Part shown: piece by piece, positions 28,544 to 37,592 of the stretch | Layout of the letters: each line of letters begins with the position of its first letter | How positions within the stretch are numbered: position 1 is the first letter of the stretch | Source of the DNA: Phycisphaerae bacterium | GTDB taxonomy: Bacteria > Planctomycetota > Phycisphaerae > UBA1845 | Direction of reading: 5' to 3' | DNA length: 64,000 nucleotides | Assembly: GCA_028289375.1 (NCBI GenBank) | Contig: JANQQK010000008.1 | Location: 100,825 to 164,824 of the forward strand | The notes under the pieces: model-generated | Told to the model about the DNA's origin: nothing | Databases searched by the model: none | What the model saw: only the letters and a program-made list of their open reading frames with translations | Position numbers and translations under genes: made by a program

Positions 28544-29740
28544 TCAACCCGCCCCAAACACCCCCATCGCCGCCGGCAACGCCGCATCCGTATCCACCTT
28601 CGCCCCGATCGACCCCAGCACCGACGACAATGCCGACAATACCAGAATCACGTTCCGTTCCGTGCTGGCTGTCCCCATCAAGCCGATCCGCCACGCCTTG
28701 CCCTTGAATGGTCCCAAACCACCGCCGATCTCGATGCCGAATTCTTTCAACAGCCGCCCACGCACAACCGCGTCCTCAACGGCATCCGGAATCGAAATCG
28801 CATTCAGCGTCGTCAGCGAACTTTCGGGAATGTATCGCAACCCCATCGCCTCGAGACCCGCCCGCAACGCGCGATGATTCAACGCATGTCGGGCCACACG
28901 ATCCGCCAGCCCCTCCTCCACCACGATCCGCAACGCCTCCCGCAGGGCATAGGTCATGTTGATGGGCGCGGTGTGGTGGTAGAACCGTTCATCGCCCCAG
29001 TAGCGTCGCACCATCGTCATGTCGAGGTACCAGCTTTGCACCTTGCTGCGACGCTCGTCGATGACCTTCGCCGCTGCGGGTGAAAACGTCACCGGCGCCA
29101 ATCCCGGCGGACATGACAGGCACTTCTGCGTCCCGCTGTAACACGCATCGACACCCCATTCGTCGATCCGCAGATCCATCCCCGCCAAGGACGTCACCGC
29201 ATCCACCAGCACCAACGCGCCCGCATCATGCACCACCTTGCTGATCTCGGGAATCGGCTGATACGCCCCTGTCGACGTCTCCGCGTTTACGAATCCGACG
29301 GCCTTGGTCTTCGGATGCTTCGCCAGCATGTCGGCGATCGCGCTCGGCTCGAAAATCTCGCCCCACGGCACTTCCATCGTGTGCACCACCGCCCCGCAGC
29401 GCTCCGCCACGTCCTGCATCCGCCCACCGAACACGCCGTTGATGCAGACGATCATCTCGTCGCCCGGCTCGATCAGGTTGCAGACGCACGCCTCCATCCC
29501 CGCGCTGCCCGTTCCCGACACCGCCAGCGTCAGCTCGTTCTCCGTCTGAAATACCGCGCGCAGCAGATCGCACGTCTCGTTCATGATCACCAGGTATTCA
29601 GGATCCAGATGCCCGATCGTCGGCATTGCCATCGCCCGCAACACCCGATCCGAAACATCGCTAGGCCCCGGTCCCAACAGCACCCGCCGCGACGGATCCA
29701 ATTCCCCTACCCGTTCGTTTATCACATCACTCGTCGCCAT
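28544..29740 (-). CDS. Class V aminotransferase (serine-pyruvate/alanine-glyoxylate type)
   Basis: A 398-residue PLP enzyme. LLGPGPSDVSDRVLRAM is the N-terminal signature of the alanine-glyoxylate/serine-pyruvate group. AVSGTGSAGMEA binds the cofactor phosphate, LVDAVTSLAGMDLRIDEWG holds the PLP-pairing Asp, and SGTQKCLSCPPGLAP carries the Schiff-base Lys. It would transaminate glyoxylate or hydroxypyruvate with Ala or Ser, linking C2 and serine metabolism. The ATG at 29740 has GGGGAG about 6 nt upstream; an upstream frame to 29782 is not needed. A promoter is visible at 29795-29824. The 87 nt between this gene and the convergent gene ending at 28456 contain nothing I can name. Confidence 0.93.
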   Translation of the reverse strand: MATSDVINERVGELDPSRRVLLGPGPSDVSDRVLRAMAMPTIGHLDPEYLVIMNETCDLLRAVFQTENELTLAVSGTGSAGMEACVCNLIEPGDEMIVCINGVFGGRMQDVAERCGAVVHTMEVPWGEIFEPSAIADMLAKHPKTKAVGFVNAETSTGAYQPIPEISKVVHDAGALVLVDAVTSLAGMDLRIDEWGVDACYSGTQKCLSCPPGLAPVTFSPAAAKVIDERRSKVQSWYLDMTMVRRYWGDERFYHHTAPINMTYALREALRIVVEEGLADRVARHALNHRALRAGLEAMGLRYIPESSLTTLNAISIPDAVEDAVVRGRLLKEFGIEIGGGLGPFKGKAWRIGLMGTASTERNVILVLSALSSVLGSIGAKVDTDAALPAAMGVFGAG

Positions 29741-29794
29741 GACGCTCCCCTGATTCTGTTCCACAATCGAGTCCGCACACACGCATCGACCCGG

Positions 29795-29824
29795 ACCGTA
29801 TGTGACGGCAGACGTTCATGTCAA
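29795..29824 (-). promoter_or_regulatory. Sigma70-type promoter of the aminotransferase gene
   Basis: On the minus strand TTGACA (29819-29824) is followed after 18 nt by TACGGT (29795-29800). Transcription would start near 29788 and give a leader of about 48 nt. The -35 match is perfect, the -10 box is weak. Confidence 0.45.
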
Positions 29825-29970
29825 CGATGCACCCCACAGACTCGCTTGGCGCCAGCGCAATCGTTCAAGTCTGACCGGATTCGGGCAGATGGATTTCGGG
29901 AATAACGGTCCCACCGTGCAGCAGAGTCGATATACTCGCACTTTACGTGACAGAAGAGGCTGGAATACGA

Positions 29971-32900
29971 ATGCAGATCATCAAGAACAGAATATATACG
30001 TGGGCCGTCGTGTTGCCGGTCCTGTGCCTTTCCACATCGACCCATGCCGGCGACGTCCGCTGGCGGTCCGGCAAAGTGACACTTGAAGACAAGCAAGGCG
30101 ATACCCTGCGCTCTGCGCTCGCCGAACTTCGGTCCGACACGGCGACGCAGAAACACATCGTCGTTCGCTTCAACGCGCCGATCAGCCGGGCTGACCAAAC
30201 GATCTATCGCAACGCCGGCGTCAATGTGCTGTCCTATCTTGGCGACGGCGCCTATTTCGCGAACGTCACCACCGCGCGCCTCGACGCGGATCGACTCATT
30301 GCAGACGGTCGGCTGATCGACGCCGTCACGATTCAACGCGACTGGAAACTCCACCCGATGCTCGCCGCCGATGCGGTGCCCGAATGGTCGGTCATCTCCA
30401 AAGATGGTTCGATCGATCAACCTGCCGACGAGCGCACCAAAAACCTGACCGTGGCCATGCTCGTTCGCTTCTTCGACAACGTGTCCCTGCGGGATGTCGG
30501 CGAGCAGACCGTCGCGCGTCATGGCGGCGTCGTGCTCGACCGCGTCGAAACCGTGCAGACCCTTCTTGTGGAGATGCCACTGCAGCGCGTGAAGCAACTG
30601 GCCGGCGAGGACGTCATCCAATACATCGAGCCGCCACTGCCGCACTTCGACGAACTCAACGACAGCAACCGATCCCTCACCGGTGTCGATACGCTCCAGG
30701 AACAGCCCTACGGCCTCGACGGGGCGGGGGTCACGGTACTGATTTACGACTCGGGTCGGGCATTCGCCGATCACGTCGATTTCGGAGGCCGACTCACCGG
30801 CCGCGACGACGACGCCATCCGCAGCCACTCGACGCACGTGGCGGGCACGGTTGGCGGCGACGGCACGGGCAGCGGTGGTTTGTGGCGTGGCATGGCACCA
30901 GGTGTCACGATGGAGTCCTACGGATTCGAGTTCGACGGCGAGGACATCTTCCTCTACTCCAATCCCGGCGACCTCGAAAACGACTACGACGACGCCATGA
31001 ACCTGTACGGCGCCGTCTTGTCCAACAATTCGATCGGCACGAACGTGCGGCTTAACGGTTTCCCCTGCGAGATCACCGGCGATTACGGCATCACATCGGA
31101 ATTGATCGACTCGGTTGTCACCGGCGCTCTCGGACCACGCATGCGGATCGTCTGGGCCAATGGCAACGAACGCGGCGCCTTCGGTTGCACATCGACCAGT
31201 CCCGGCGGATACCATTCGACCCCACCGCCGGCATGTGCCAAGAACCACATCACGGTCGGCGCCCTCGACTCGGACACCGACCTGCCCGCCGACTTCACAA
31301 GCTGGGGACCAGCCGATGATGGCCGACTCAAGCCCGACGTCTCCGGACCTGGATGCGAAATCGGCAACGACGAGGGCGTAACGTCCTGCGACAGCGACGG
31401 CGGATACGACGCCAAGTGCGGCACTTCGATGGCCGCCCCGACCGTGACCGGCATCATCGCGTTGATGCTCGAGGACTTCCGCCGCCTCCATCCCGACGAG
31501 CCGGACCCGCTCAACGCCACGATCAAGGCGATACTCACGCACACGGCTGAAGACATCATGACCGACGGGCCTGATTATCAGAGCGGCTACGGTTCGGTGC
31601 GCGCGGTCGCGGCTGTCGATCAACTCCGCTCGGGCAACTTCCTTGAAGACAGTGTCGATCAGGGCAGCAGCTTCAACGCCGTCGTCATCGTTCCCGAGGG
31701 CGCCGACGCGATGAAGGTGACGCTCGCATGGGACGACGTGCCCGGCACCCCCAACGTCGACCCGGCGTTGGTCAACGATCTCGATCTCGTCGTACTGGAC
31801 CCATCCGGCACGCAGCAATTCCCGTGGACACTCGATCCCGACCAACCCGGCAACGCGGCCGTCCGAACCGAAGCCGACCACATAAACAACATCGAACAGG
31901 TGTTCGTCCAGAATCCCCAAGCTGGTTCGTGGCAGATCGAGGTTCGCGGATTCAACGTCCCGTTCGGTCCGCAGGCGTTCGGACTGGTGGCATCTCCGCT
32001 GCTGGTGAACTGTTCGAGTGCAGGCATTGCCGTGCTCGACGCGTCCGCCTATCCGTGCGAATCGACGGCGTTGCTGCGCGTGGTGGACTGCGACCTGAAC
32101 ACCAGCGATGACACCATCGAGTCGGTCACCGTGCGGGTGTCGTCGACGAACAATCCAACGGGGTTTGACGTCGTCCTGACGGAAACGATCCCCGAATCCG
32201 CCGCTTTCCAAGCCACCCTGCCCCTCGGTGACGCCCCGGTCGGCGGATTGTCGGTCCAGCACGGAGATGTGGTGACGCTCACCTACATCGACGCCGACGA
32301 CGGCGCGGGCGGAACCCAAATCGTCGTCACCGACACGGCCGACATCGACTGCGTCGGACCGATGATCTCAGACATCCAGGCTGCGGAGGTCAATCCGCGT
32401 GACGCCCTGATCACCTTTGTCACCGACGAACCCGCCAACGCCACCATCCGATACGGTTTGTCATGCAACGCCCTGACCGAGTCGGTCACCCGTGGCGGCC
32501 TGCGCACCGACCACATGCTGCGGATCACAGGCCTGCAGGACAACACGACCTATCACTACACCATCGACGCCACCGACCTGCCCGGAAACATGACAACCAC
32601 CGGCGAAGGTGCTTGCCTCTCCTTCACCACACCGGAAATCCCGGACTACTTCACCGAGCGATTCGACGACGACGACAACGATCTCGGCTTCATTCTGATG
32701 ATCTTCGAACCCAACGATCCGGTGGATTTCTACTCCGCCTGCTCGACACCGATCCTGCAACTGCCCGTCGATCCGGTCGATGCGACCGAGTTGACGCTGG
32801 GCGACGACGATTACGTGGCGTTGCCACTCGCAGACGGTGCAACCGTCTCCCTCTATGGCCAGTCATACGACACGATCTACGTGGGCAGCAATGGATATGT

Positions 32901-34281
32901 GACGTTTGGCGAGGGCGACGACGATCGCACCGAGAACGCATCCGACCATTTCTCGCTGCCGCGCATCTCAGGACTTTTCGATGACCTTGCCCCTCAAAAC
33001 GGCGGGACCATTTCCTGGCAGCAGCTATCCGACCGCGTGGTGGTCACGTTTGACGAGGTCGACGAATTCAGCTTCGGCGATGACGACACCGTCACCTTCC
33101 AGATCGAGATGTTCTTCGACGGCACCATTCGCATCGCCTATCTCGATGTCCAGATCAGCGATGGACTGGCTGGCTTGTCGGCGGGCAACGGACTCGACGC
33201 GGACTTCCTGCCATCCGACCTGACTGCATACGGCGGATGCGGGCCACTGCCGCCAGTGGCATTCCCGACGTCGGCCGAAACCGCGCTGAATCAGGCGATC
33301 ACGATCGTGCTCGAGGGCGCTGACGTTGGCAGTGACACGGGGGAACTGACATACACCATCGTCTCGCTGCCCGACCAGTCACTCATCGACCCTGCCAATC
33401 AACACGTCATCCGGGACGGCGATCTGCCATACGCCCTGCCGGCTGGCATCCAGCAGGTCGAGTACGTCCCGGTCGGCGGCTTCACGGGATTTGACGCCTT
33501 TGGCTTCGTTGTCAACGACGGTGACGACCCACCCGACGGTGGCGATTCCAACGTCGCCGAGGTGACGGTGCGCGTCGGCGGACCGCAGGCCGTGCACTCT
33601 TTCGACCTCAGCACCGATCCAGGCTGGGCGCGCAGTGGCCAATGGGAATACGGCGTTCCGCGTGGTCTTGGCTCGCATTCGGGCGATCCGACGAGTGGCT
33701 ACACCGGCAAGAACGTCTTCGGATACAACCTGTTGGGCGACTATCCCAACAACATGTCCAGCACGCTTTACCTGACGACCGACCCGATGGACCTGCGTGG
33801 CGTGTTCGACGTGCAGTTGACGTATCAACGCTGGCTTGGCGTGGAGCGTGCCCAGTGGGACCACGCCTACGTCGAGATTTCAACCGACGGATCGAGTTGG
33901 ACAACCGTGTGGGAAAACCCGGTTCCGACGTCGATCAGTGACAGCGACTGGTTCGAGCACGTCATCGACGTCTCCAACATCGCCGACGATCAGCCCACCG
34001 TTTCACTTCGATGGGGCATGGGCCGGACCGACACGTCTGTCACCTATCCCGGTTGGAACATCGATGACATAGCCCTCATCGGACTCAGGCCAACAGCAAC
34101 CTCCGACATCGACGGCGACGGGGCGGTCACCACCGCAGACTTCGAACGCTTCCTTGGCTGTCACACCGGACCAGATGCCGACGCCATCGCGGATGGCTGC
34201 ACGCTGGTCGACTACGACGCCGACGGCGACGTCGACCGTCGCGATTTCGCCATGTTCCAGTTGCTTTACTTTGGCAAGTGA
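29971..34281 (+). CDS. Large secreted S8 (subtilisin-like) serine protease with dockerin-like C-terminus
   Basis: A 1436-residue exoprotein. A signal peptide (ends STSTHA) is followed by a propeptide-like region of about 200 residues. The S8 domain shows the Asp box VLIYDSGRAF (Asp260), the His box HSTHVAGTVGGDG (His289) and GTSMAAPTVTGI (Ser486). Then come a pre-peptidase-like beta domain (NPQAGSWQIEVRG), beta-sandwich and fibronectin-like segments (TTYHYTIDATDLPG), and a region rich in Asp/Gly (residues about 900-1200). The last 60 residues hold two Ca-binding loops (DIDGDGAVTTADFERF, DYDADGDVDRRDFAMF) like dockerin type I. TATACT at 29931-29936 may be its -10 box. ATG 29971 starts the signal peptide; a GTG at 29947 is also in frame. 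Confidence 0.93.
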   Translation: MQIIKNRIYTWAVVLPVLCLSTSTHAGDVRWRSGKVTLEDKQGDTLRSALAELRSDTATQKHIVVRFNAPISRADQTIYRNAGVNVLSYLGDGAYFANVTTARLDADRLIADGRLIDAVTIQRDWKLHPMLAADAVPEWSVISKDGSIDQPADERTKNLTVAMLVRFFDNVSLRDVGEQTVARHGGVVLDRVETVQTLLVEMPLQRVKQLAGEDVIQYIEPPLPHFDELNDSNRSLTGVDTLQEQPYGLDGAGVTVLIYDSGRAFADHVDFGGRLTGRDDDAIRSHSTHVAGTVGGDGTGSGGLWRGMAPGVTMESYGFEFDGEDIFLYSNPGDLENDYDDAMNLYGAVLSNNSIGTNVRLNGFPCEITGDYGITSELIDSVVTGALGPRMRIVWANGNERGAFGCTSTSPGGYHSTPPPACAKNHITVGALDSDTDLPADFTSWGPADDGRLKPDVSGPGCEIGNDEGVTSCDSDGGYDAKCGTSMAAPTVTGIIALMLEDFRRLHPDEPDPLNATIKAILTHTAEDIMTDGPDYQSGYGSVRAVAAVDQLRSGNFLEDSVDQGSSFNAVVIVPEGADAMKVTLAWDDVPGTPNVDPALVNDLDLVVLDPSGTQQFPWTLDPDQPGNAAVRTEADHINNIEQVFVQNPQAGSWQIEVRGFNVPFGPQAFGLVASPLLVNCSSAGIAVLDASAYPCESTALLRVVDCDLNTSDDTIESVTVRVSSTNNPTGFDVVLTETIPESAAFQATLPLGDAPVGGLSVQHGDVVTLTYIDADDGAGGTQIVVTDTADIDCVGPMISDIQAAEVNPRDALITFVTDEPANATIRYGLSCNALTESVTRGGLRTDHMLRITGLQDNTTYHYTIDATDLPGNMTTTGEGACLSFTTPEIPDYFTERFDDDDNDLGFILMIFEPNDPVDFYSACSTPILQLPVDPVDATELTLGDDDYVALPLADGATVSLYGQSYDTIYVGSNGYVTFGEGDDDRTENASDHFSLPRISGLFDDLAPQNGGTISWQQLSDRVVVTFDEVDEFSFGDDDTVTFQIEMFFDGTIRIAYLDVQISDGLAGLSAGNGLDADFLPSDLTAYGGCGPLPPVAFPTSAETALNQAITIVLEGADVGSDTGELTYTIVSLPDQSLIDPANQHVIRDGDLPYALPAGIQQVEYVPVGGFTGFDAFGFVVNDGDDPPDGGDSNVAEVTVRVGGPQAVHSFDLSTDPGWARSGQWEYGVPRGLGSHSGDPTSGYTGKNVFGYNLLGDYPNNMSSTLYLTTDPMDLRGVFDVQLTYQRWLGVERAQWDHAYVEISTDGSSWTTVWENPVPTSISDSDWFEHVIDVSNIADDQPTVSLRWGMGRTDTSVTYPGWNIDDIALIGLRPTATSDIDGDGAVTTADFERFLGCHTGPDADAIADGCTLVDYDADGDVDRRDFAMFQLLYFGK

Positions 34282-34295
34282 CGGAGGTCGATACC

Positions 34296-34703
34296 GTGAA
34301 CGGCGACGATCATGCCCAACAGCACCATGATACGTCGCCCCAGACGTGGCGACGCGTGATCTGGCGGGGGTTGTGTCGGCGTTGCCCGCGTTGCGGCGTG
34401 GGCAGAATGTTCAAATCGTGGTACACCCTTGAGGGCACATGTACATCCTGCGGATTGGAATACGAATCGCGTGACGGCGACACGTGGGCATTCATGTACG
34501 TGACAACAGCAGGGCTGACCGGTGTCATCATCATCGCCATGCTCCTGCTCAAACCGCCAAGCATCATGATGGGTCGCCTCTTCGTGGCGGTCGCAGCCAT
34601 TGTCGTCGTCTTCCTCACCCTGCCCTACCGCAAGGGGATGGCGATCGCGCTGCACTTCATATCCGAGCGTGTCTGGCAGGACGATCCCGACGCGGACAAC
34701 TGA
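34296..34703 (+). CDS. DUF983 zinc-ribbon membrane protein
   Basis: A 135-residue protein with CPRCG (after LCRR) and CTSCGLEY forming a zinc ribbon, followed by two membrane helices (TTAGLTGVIIIAMLLL and LFVAVAAIVVVFLTLPY). This arrangement is the DUF983 family; its role is unknown, although the family is often encoded near respiratory genes. I chose the GTG at 34296 because a perfect GGAGGT (34283-34288) sits 7 nt upstream. An earlier GTG at 34278 would overlap the protease stop without an SD. It follows the protease by 14 nt and is convergent with the kinase gene, whose stop is adjacent. Confidence 0.85.
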   Translation: MNGDDHAQQHHDTSPQTWRRVIWRGLCRRCPRCGVGRMFKSWYTLEGTCTSCGLEYESRDGDTWAFMYVTTAGLTGVIIIAMLLLKPPSIMMGRLFVAVAAIVVVFLTLPYRKGMAIALHFISERVWQDDPDADN

Positions 34704-36947
34704 TCAGTCATCTGTCTGCTCTATCGGATCGATTATCTTCTTGATCTGATTGACGCGTTCTCGCGATGTGATCGTGTTGGCGTGATCCTCGCCAAGCATC
34801 GCCGACAACGCGCTCGCCACCGATTCCGCCAGCGGCAACGCCTCGCCGTGACGATCCTGCTTAATCAGAAAACCGATGTAGCGATGACGAACGATCGCGA
34901 ATAGCCAGTGATCTGCGGGCAGTGGATCGCTCAGCGCCAACGCCCGTTGATAGAGTGCGTCGGCTGACTCGAGCCGTTCCAACTTCCCGTGCACATACGC
35001 CTGATCGAGCAGCGGGTTGATCTGTCGCGTCGGCTGTTCGGGAACGGTCGTCGCCAGAATACTGACCGACCGCTTCAATTCCGCATCAGCCTCCTCGAAT
35101 CGACCGGCACGAATCAGCAACCGCGCGTACTTGTGATGTCCGGCAGCAGTTTGGGCGTGGGTTTCGCCCAGCTGCTTCTTCTCCATGTCCAACGCGTCGC
35201 GATGCAGCCCCTCAGCCACGTCGGTCTTTCCGCGTTGCGCCTCAAGGTCGGCCAACCCATGCAAGGCGTTGGCGAGCGTCGACGCGTCCGGATTTTCATG
35301 TTTCCGAAGCAAAGCAATGGCCTCGCGTTGATGAGTGATGGCGTCTTCGATCCGATTCAGACTCGACGCCGTCCGTGCCAGTTTCGTAAGCGTGGCCACG
35401 ATGTCCGCATCGCCGATTTTCTCCCTGAGCGCGAGCGCCTCGACGAATAGATCGTACGCCTCCTGCGAATTCGAGTCCGCTTCGTACAACCCCGCCAACG
35501 CCTCAAGCGAATCGATCAAGACAGCCGGCGACGATTCGCGAACATCTCGCAGCAACTCGACCGATCGTTCCAGGTGCTTGCGCGCTTCGGGGTACATGCC
35601 AAGTCGCCTGAAAGAATGACCAATCGTGCGCGCCAGCGTGGCGTGTACGACCGGATCATCGTCAAAATCAGTCGCGATCCGCGCACTCGCCGACGCCAGA
35701 ATCTCCGGAAGCGTCACTTCACGACTTCGTGCATTGAGTGGGTCAACCTCTGCCAACGTCAGCGCGAGAAAATCGGTCACCTCTTGCGCACGCTCAGCCT
35801 CAACCGCCGCCCGATGCGCCGATCGCCTGGCAGCCACGTAGCCAACCGTCGAGATCGCAATCCCCGCAAGCGGCGCCGCAAACACGAGCACCAACAGTAC
35901 CACCAGCACTTTGCGCCGTTTGACAAACCGCTGTGCGCGATAAACGGCAGAATCAGGCCGCGCCCGCACCGGATAGTGATTCAGATGCCGATCGATGTCG
36001 TCGGCCAATTGCTCCACCGACGCATACCGCCGCGTCGGATCCTTGTGCATCGCATGAAGCACGATCGTGTCGAGATCGCCCTTGAGTGTCGAACGATGCA
36101 GCGCGTGCTTCGTCGATTCGCTTGGTGGACGCGGGTCCACATCGCAGACCACGCGCTCAGCCTCGGCCGCACTCAATCGCGACAGGTCATACGGCAACGT
36201 GTCTGCCAGCATTTCGTACAGTATCACGCCCAGCGCGTAGACATCGGTCACGGTCGTCGCCGCCTGCCCGCGGAAGATCTCCGGCGCGGCGTACCGCGGT
36301 GTCCCCGCGTGGGCCAGCGTCACCGTCAGCGCATCGCCAGCCGCATCGTCGACCAGTTTCGCGATACCGAAATCAACAACCTTCGGCTGACCATCCGCCG
36401 TCACGAGGATGTTCGCCGGCTTCAAGTCACGATGCAGCACCATTCGCTGATGCGCGTATTGCACTGCTTCGCACACTTTCAAAAACAGGTGACACCGATC
36501 ACGCAACGACATCCCCCGCCGCCGGCAGTACTCATGAATCGGCAGACCATCCACAAACTCCATGATCAGATACGCGAATCCGAAATCCGTGACACCGGCA
36601 TCGAGAAGACGCGCGATTCCCTGATGCTCGAGCTTCGCCAAAATCTGCTGCTCGCGCGCAACGACGTCCGTCTCGCCAGGCTTTGCAAAAGGACGATGCA
36701 GGATTTTGACCGCGACTTGCTTGTCGAACTGCCCGTCATCCCGCACAGCTCGATAGACCGCCCCCATCCCGCCCGACGCCACAAAACCCGTCACGCGATA
36801 GGGACCAAATCGCTGACCAACCGGAATCTCATTGGCCGCATCCGCCAACGCCTGCCCCACCATGTCCGCTGTCGGCGGACTCATGAATTGGTCAGGAACC
36901 GGTGAGTCCGTATCAACGCGATGTGCATTCTGTTCTTGTTCAGCCAT
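34704..36947 (-). CDS. Transmembrane Ser/Thr protein kinase with TPR-like C-terminus
   Basis: A 747-residue protein of the Hanks-type kinase family. The glycine loop is VASGGMGAVYRA, the catalytic loop VLHRDLKPANI and the Mg loop VVDFGIAKL; GTPRYAAPEIF is the activation segment end. A single membrane helix follows near residues 350-375 (VLVVLLVLVFAAPLAGIAIS). About 350 residues of helical TPR-like repeats come next (SLEALAGLYEADSNSQEAYDLFVEALALRE), probably outside the cytoplasm as a sensor or scaffold. The ATG shares one base with the TGA of the sigma factor gene (TGATG). This gene order is the well-known ECF sigma/Ser-Thr kinase pair of planctomycetes, implying that the kinase controls that sigma factor. 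Confidence 0.93.
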   Translation of the reverse strand: MAEQEQNAHRVDTDSPVPDQFMSPPTADMVGQALADAANEIPVGQRFGPYRVTGFVASGGMGAVYRAVRDDGQFDKQVAVKILHRPFAKPGETDVVAREQQILAKLEHQGIARLLDAGVTDFGFAYLIMEFVDGLPIHEYCRRRGMSLRDRCHLFLKVCEAVQYAHQRMVLHRDLKPANILVTADGQPKVVDFGIAKLVDDAAGDALTVTLAHAGTPRYAAPEIFRGQAATTVTDVYALGVILYEMLADTLPYDLSRLSAAEAERVVCDVDPRPPSESTKHALHRSTLKGDLDTIVLHAMHKDPTRRYASVEQLADDIDRHLNHYPVRARPDSAVYRAQRFVKRRKVLVVLLVLVFAAPLAGIAISTVGYVAARRSAHRAAVEAERAQEVTDFLALTLAEVDPLNARSREVTLPEILASASARIATDFDDDPVVHATLARTIGHSFRRLGMYPEARKHLERSVELLRDVRESSPAVLIDSLEALAGLYEADSNSQEAYDLFVEALALREKIGDADIVATLTKLARTASSLNRIEDAITHQREAIALLRKHENPDASTLANALHGLADLEAQRGKTDVAEGLHRDALDMEKKQLGETHAQTAAGHHKYARLLIRAGRFEEADAELKRSVSILATTVPEQPTRQINPLLDQAYVHGKLERLESADALYQRALALSDPLPADHWLFAIVRHRYIGFLIKQDRHGEALPLAESVASALSAMLGEDHANTITSRERVNQIKKIIDPIEQTDD

Positions 36948-37516
36948 CACTTCTGCTCGCTTGGATTCAGGTCGTTGTACAACCACTCCCGCGCAGCCCG
37001 CCATGCCCGCTGAACCGTCCGCGACGACACGCCGAGCACATCGGCGGCATCCACTTCCGAAAGTCCGGCAAAATAGCGAAGCTCAACCACAGCAGCGAGT
37101 TGTTCGTCTCGCTCCTGTAAGCGCAAAAGAGCTTCATGAAGCGACAGCAAATCCCCCGATTTTTCTTCGTACCACGCGACAGCGTCATCGAGCGGCGACC
37201 GCGACCGATTCCCTCCGCGACGCAATGCCTTCCTGGCCCGCGCATGGTCGACCAGAATATGCCGCATCACCGTCGCCGCCATCCGCAGCGTCGCCGCACG
37301 ATCACTGCCAAGCTCTTCCTGCTGATCGACCAGCTTCATGTACGCCTCATGCACAAGCGCCGTCGTCTGAAGCGTATGGCCCACCCGTTCACCGGCCATC
37401 AACTTGCGCGCCATCTTCCGCAGCGCGTGGTACGTTTGGTCTCTTTCAGCATCGTTCAATTGAGCATCACTTTCGAATCGCTGTCGTGTCCACACCGCCC
37501 TTCCCGCTCTCCCCAA
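36947..37516 (-). CDS. ECF-type RNA polymerase sigma factor (planctomycete kinase-linked group)
   Basis: A protein of about 189 residues. Region 2 includes YHALRKMARKLMAGERVGHTLQTTALVHEAYMKL, the hallmark of the sigma group paired with Ser/Thr kinases (TIGR02999/PF07638 type). Region 4 has LAAVVELRYFAGLSEVDAADVLGVSSRTVQRAWRAAREWL, a helix-turn-helix for the -35 element. No ATG exists near the expected start. I list TTG 37516; GTG 37495, just after GGAAGGG, is an alternative that removes seven residues. An extended -10 box at 37547-37555 fits either. It is followed directly by its cognate kinase gene. Confidence 0.88.
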   Translation of the reverse strand: MGRAGRAVWTRQRFESDAQLNDAERDQTYHALRKMARKLMAGERVGHTLQTTALVHEAYMKLVDQQEELGSDRAATLRMAATVMRHILVDHARARKALRRGGNRSRSPLDDAVAWYEEKSGDLLSLHEALLRLQERDEQLAAVVELRYFAGLSEVDAADVLGVSSRTVQRAWRAAREWLYNDLNPSEQK

Positions 37517-37546
37517 TGCCGGGCGTCAACACGTCCTGCACATGGG

Positions 37547-37555
37547 ATTGTATCA
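37547..37555 (-). promoter_or_regulatory. Extended -10 promoter of the sigma/kinase operon
   Basis: On the minus strand TG-A-TACAAT (hexamer 37547-37552, five of six consensus matches) forms an extended -10 element. No convincing -35 box was seen. Transcription would start near 37540, about 24 nt before the listed TTG start. Confidence 0.4.
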
Positions 37556-37592
37556 CAAGAAACCAATGACTCGATGCATGGGAGTTCACCGG

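Noticed and set aside
29931..29936. TATACT upstream of the S8 protease gene as a promoter
   Set aside because: The -10 match is good, but no -35 box lies 16-18 nt upstream, so it is mentioned only in the gene entry.
29821..32319. An 832-codon open frame on the minus strand opposite the S8 protease gene
   Set aside because: It mirrors the codon structure of the clearly real protease gene, has no recognisable motif and would run through the divergent promoter region. Long antisense frames are expected in GC-rich genes.
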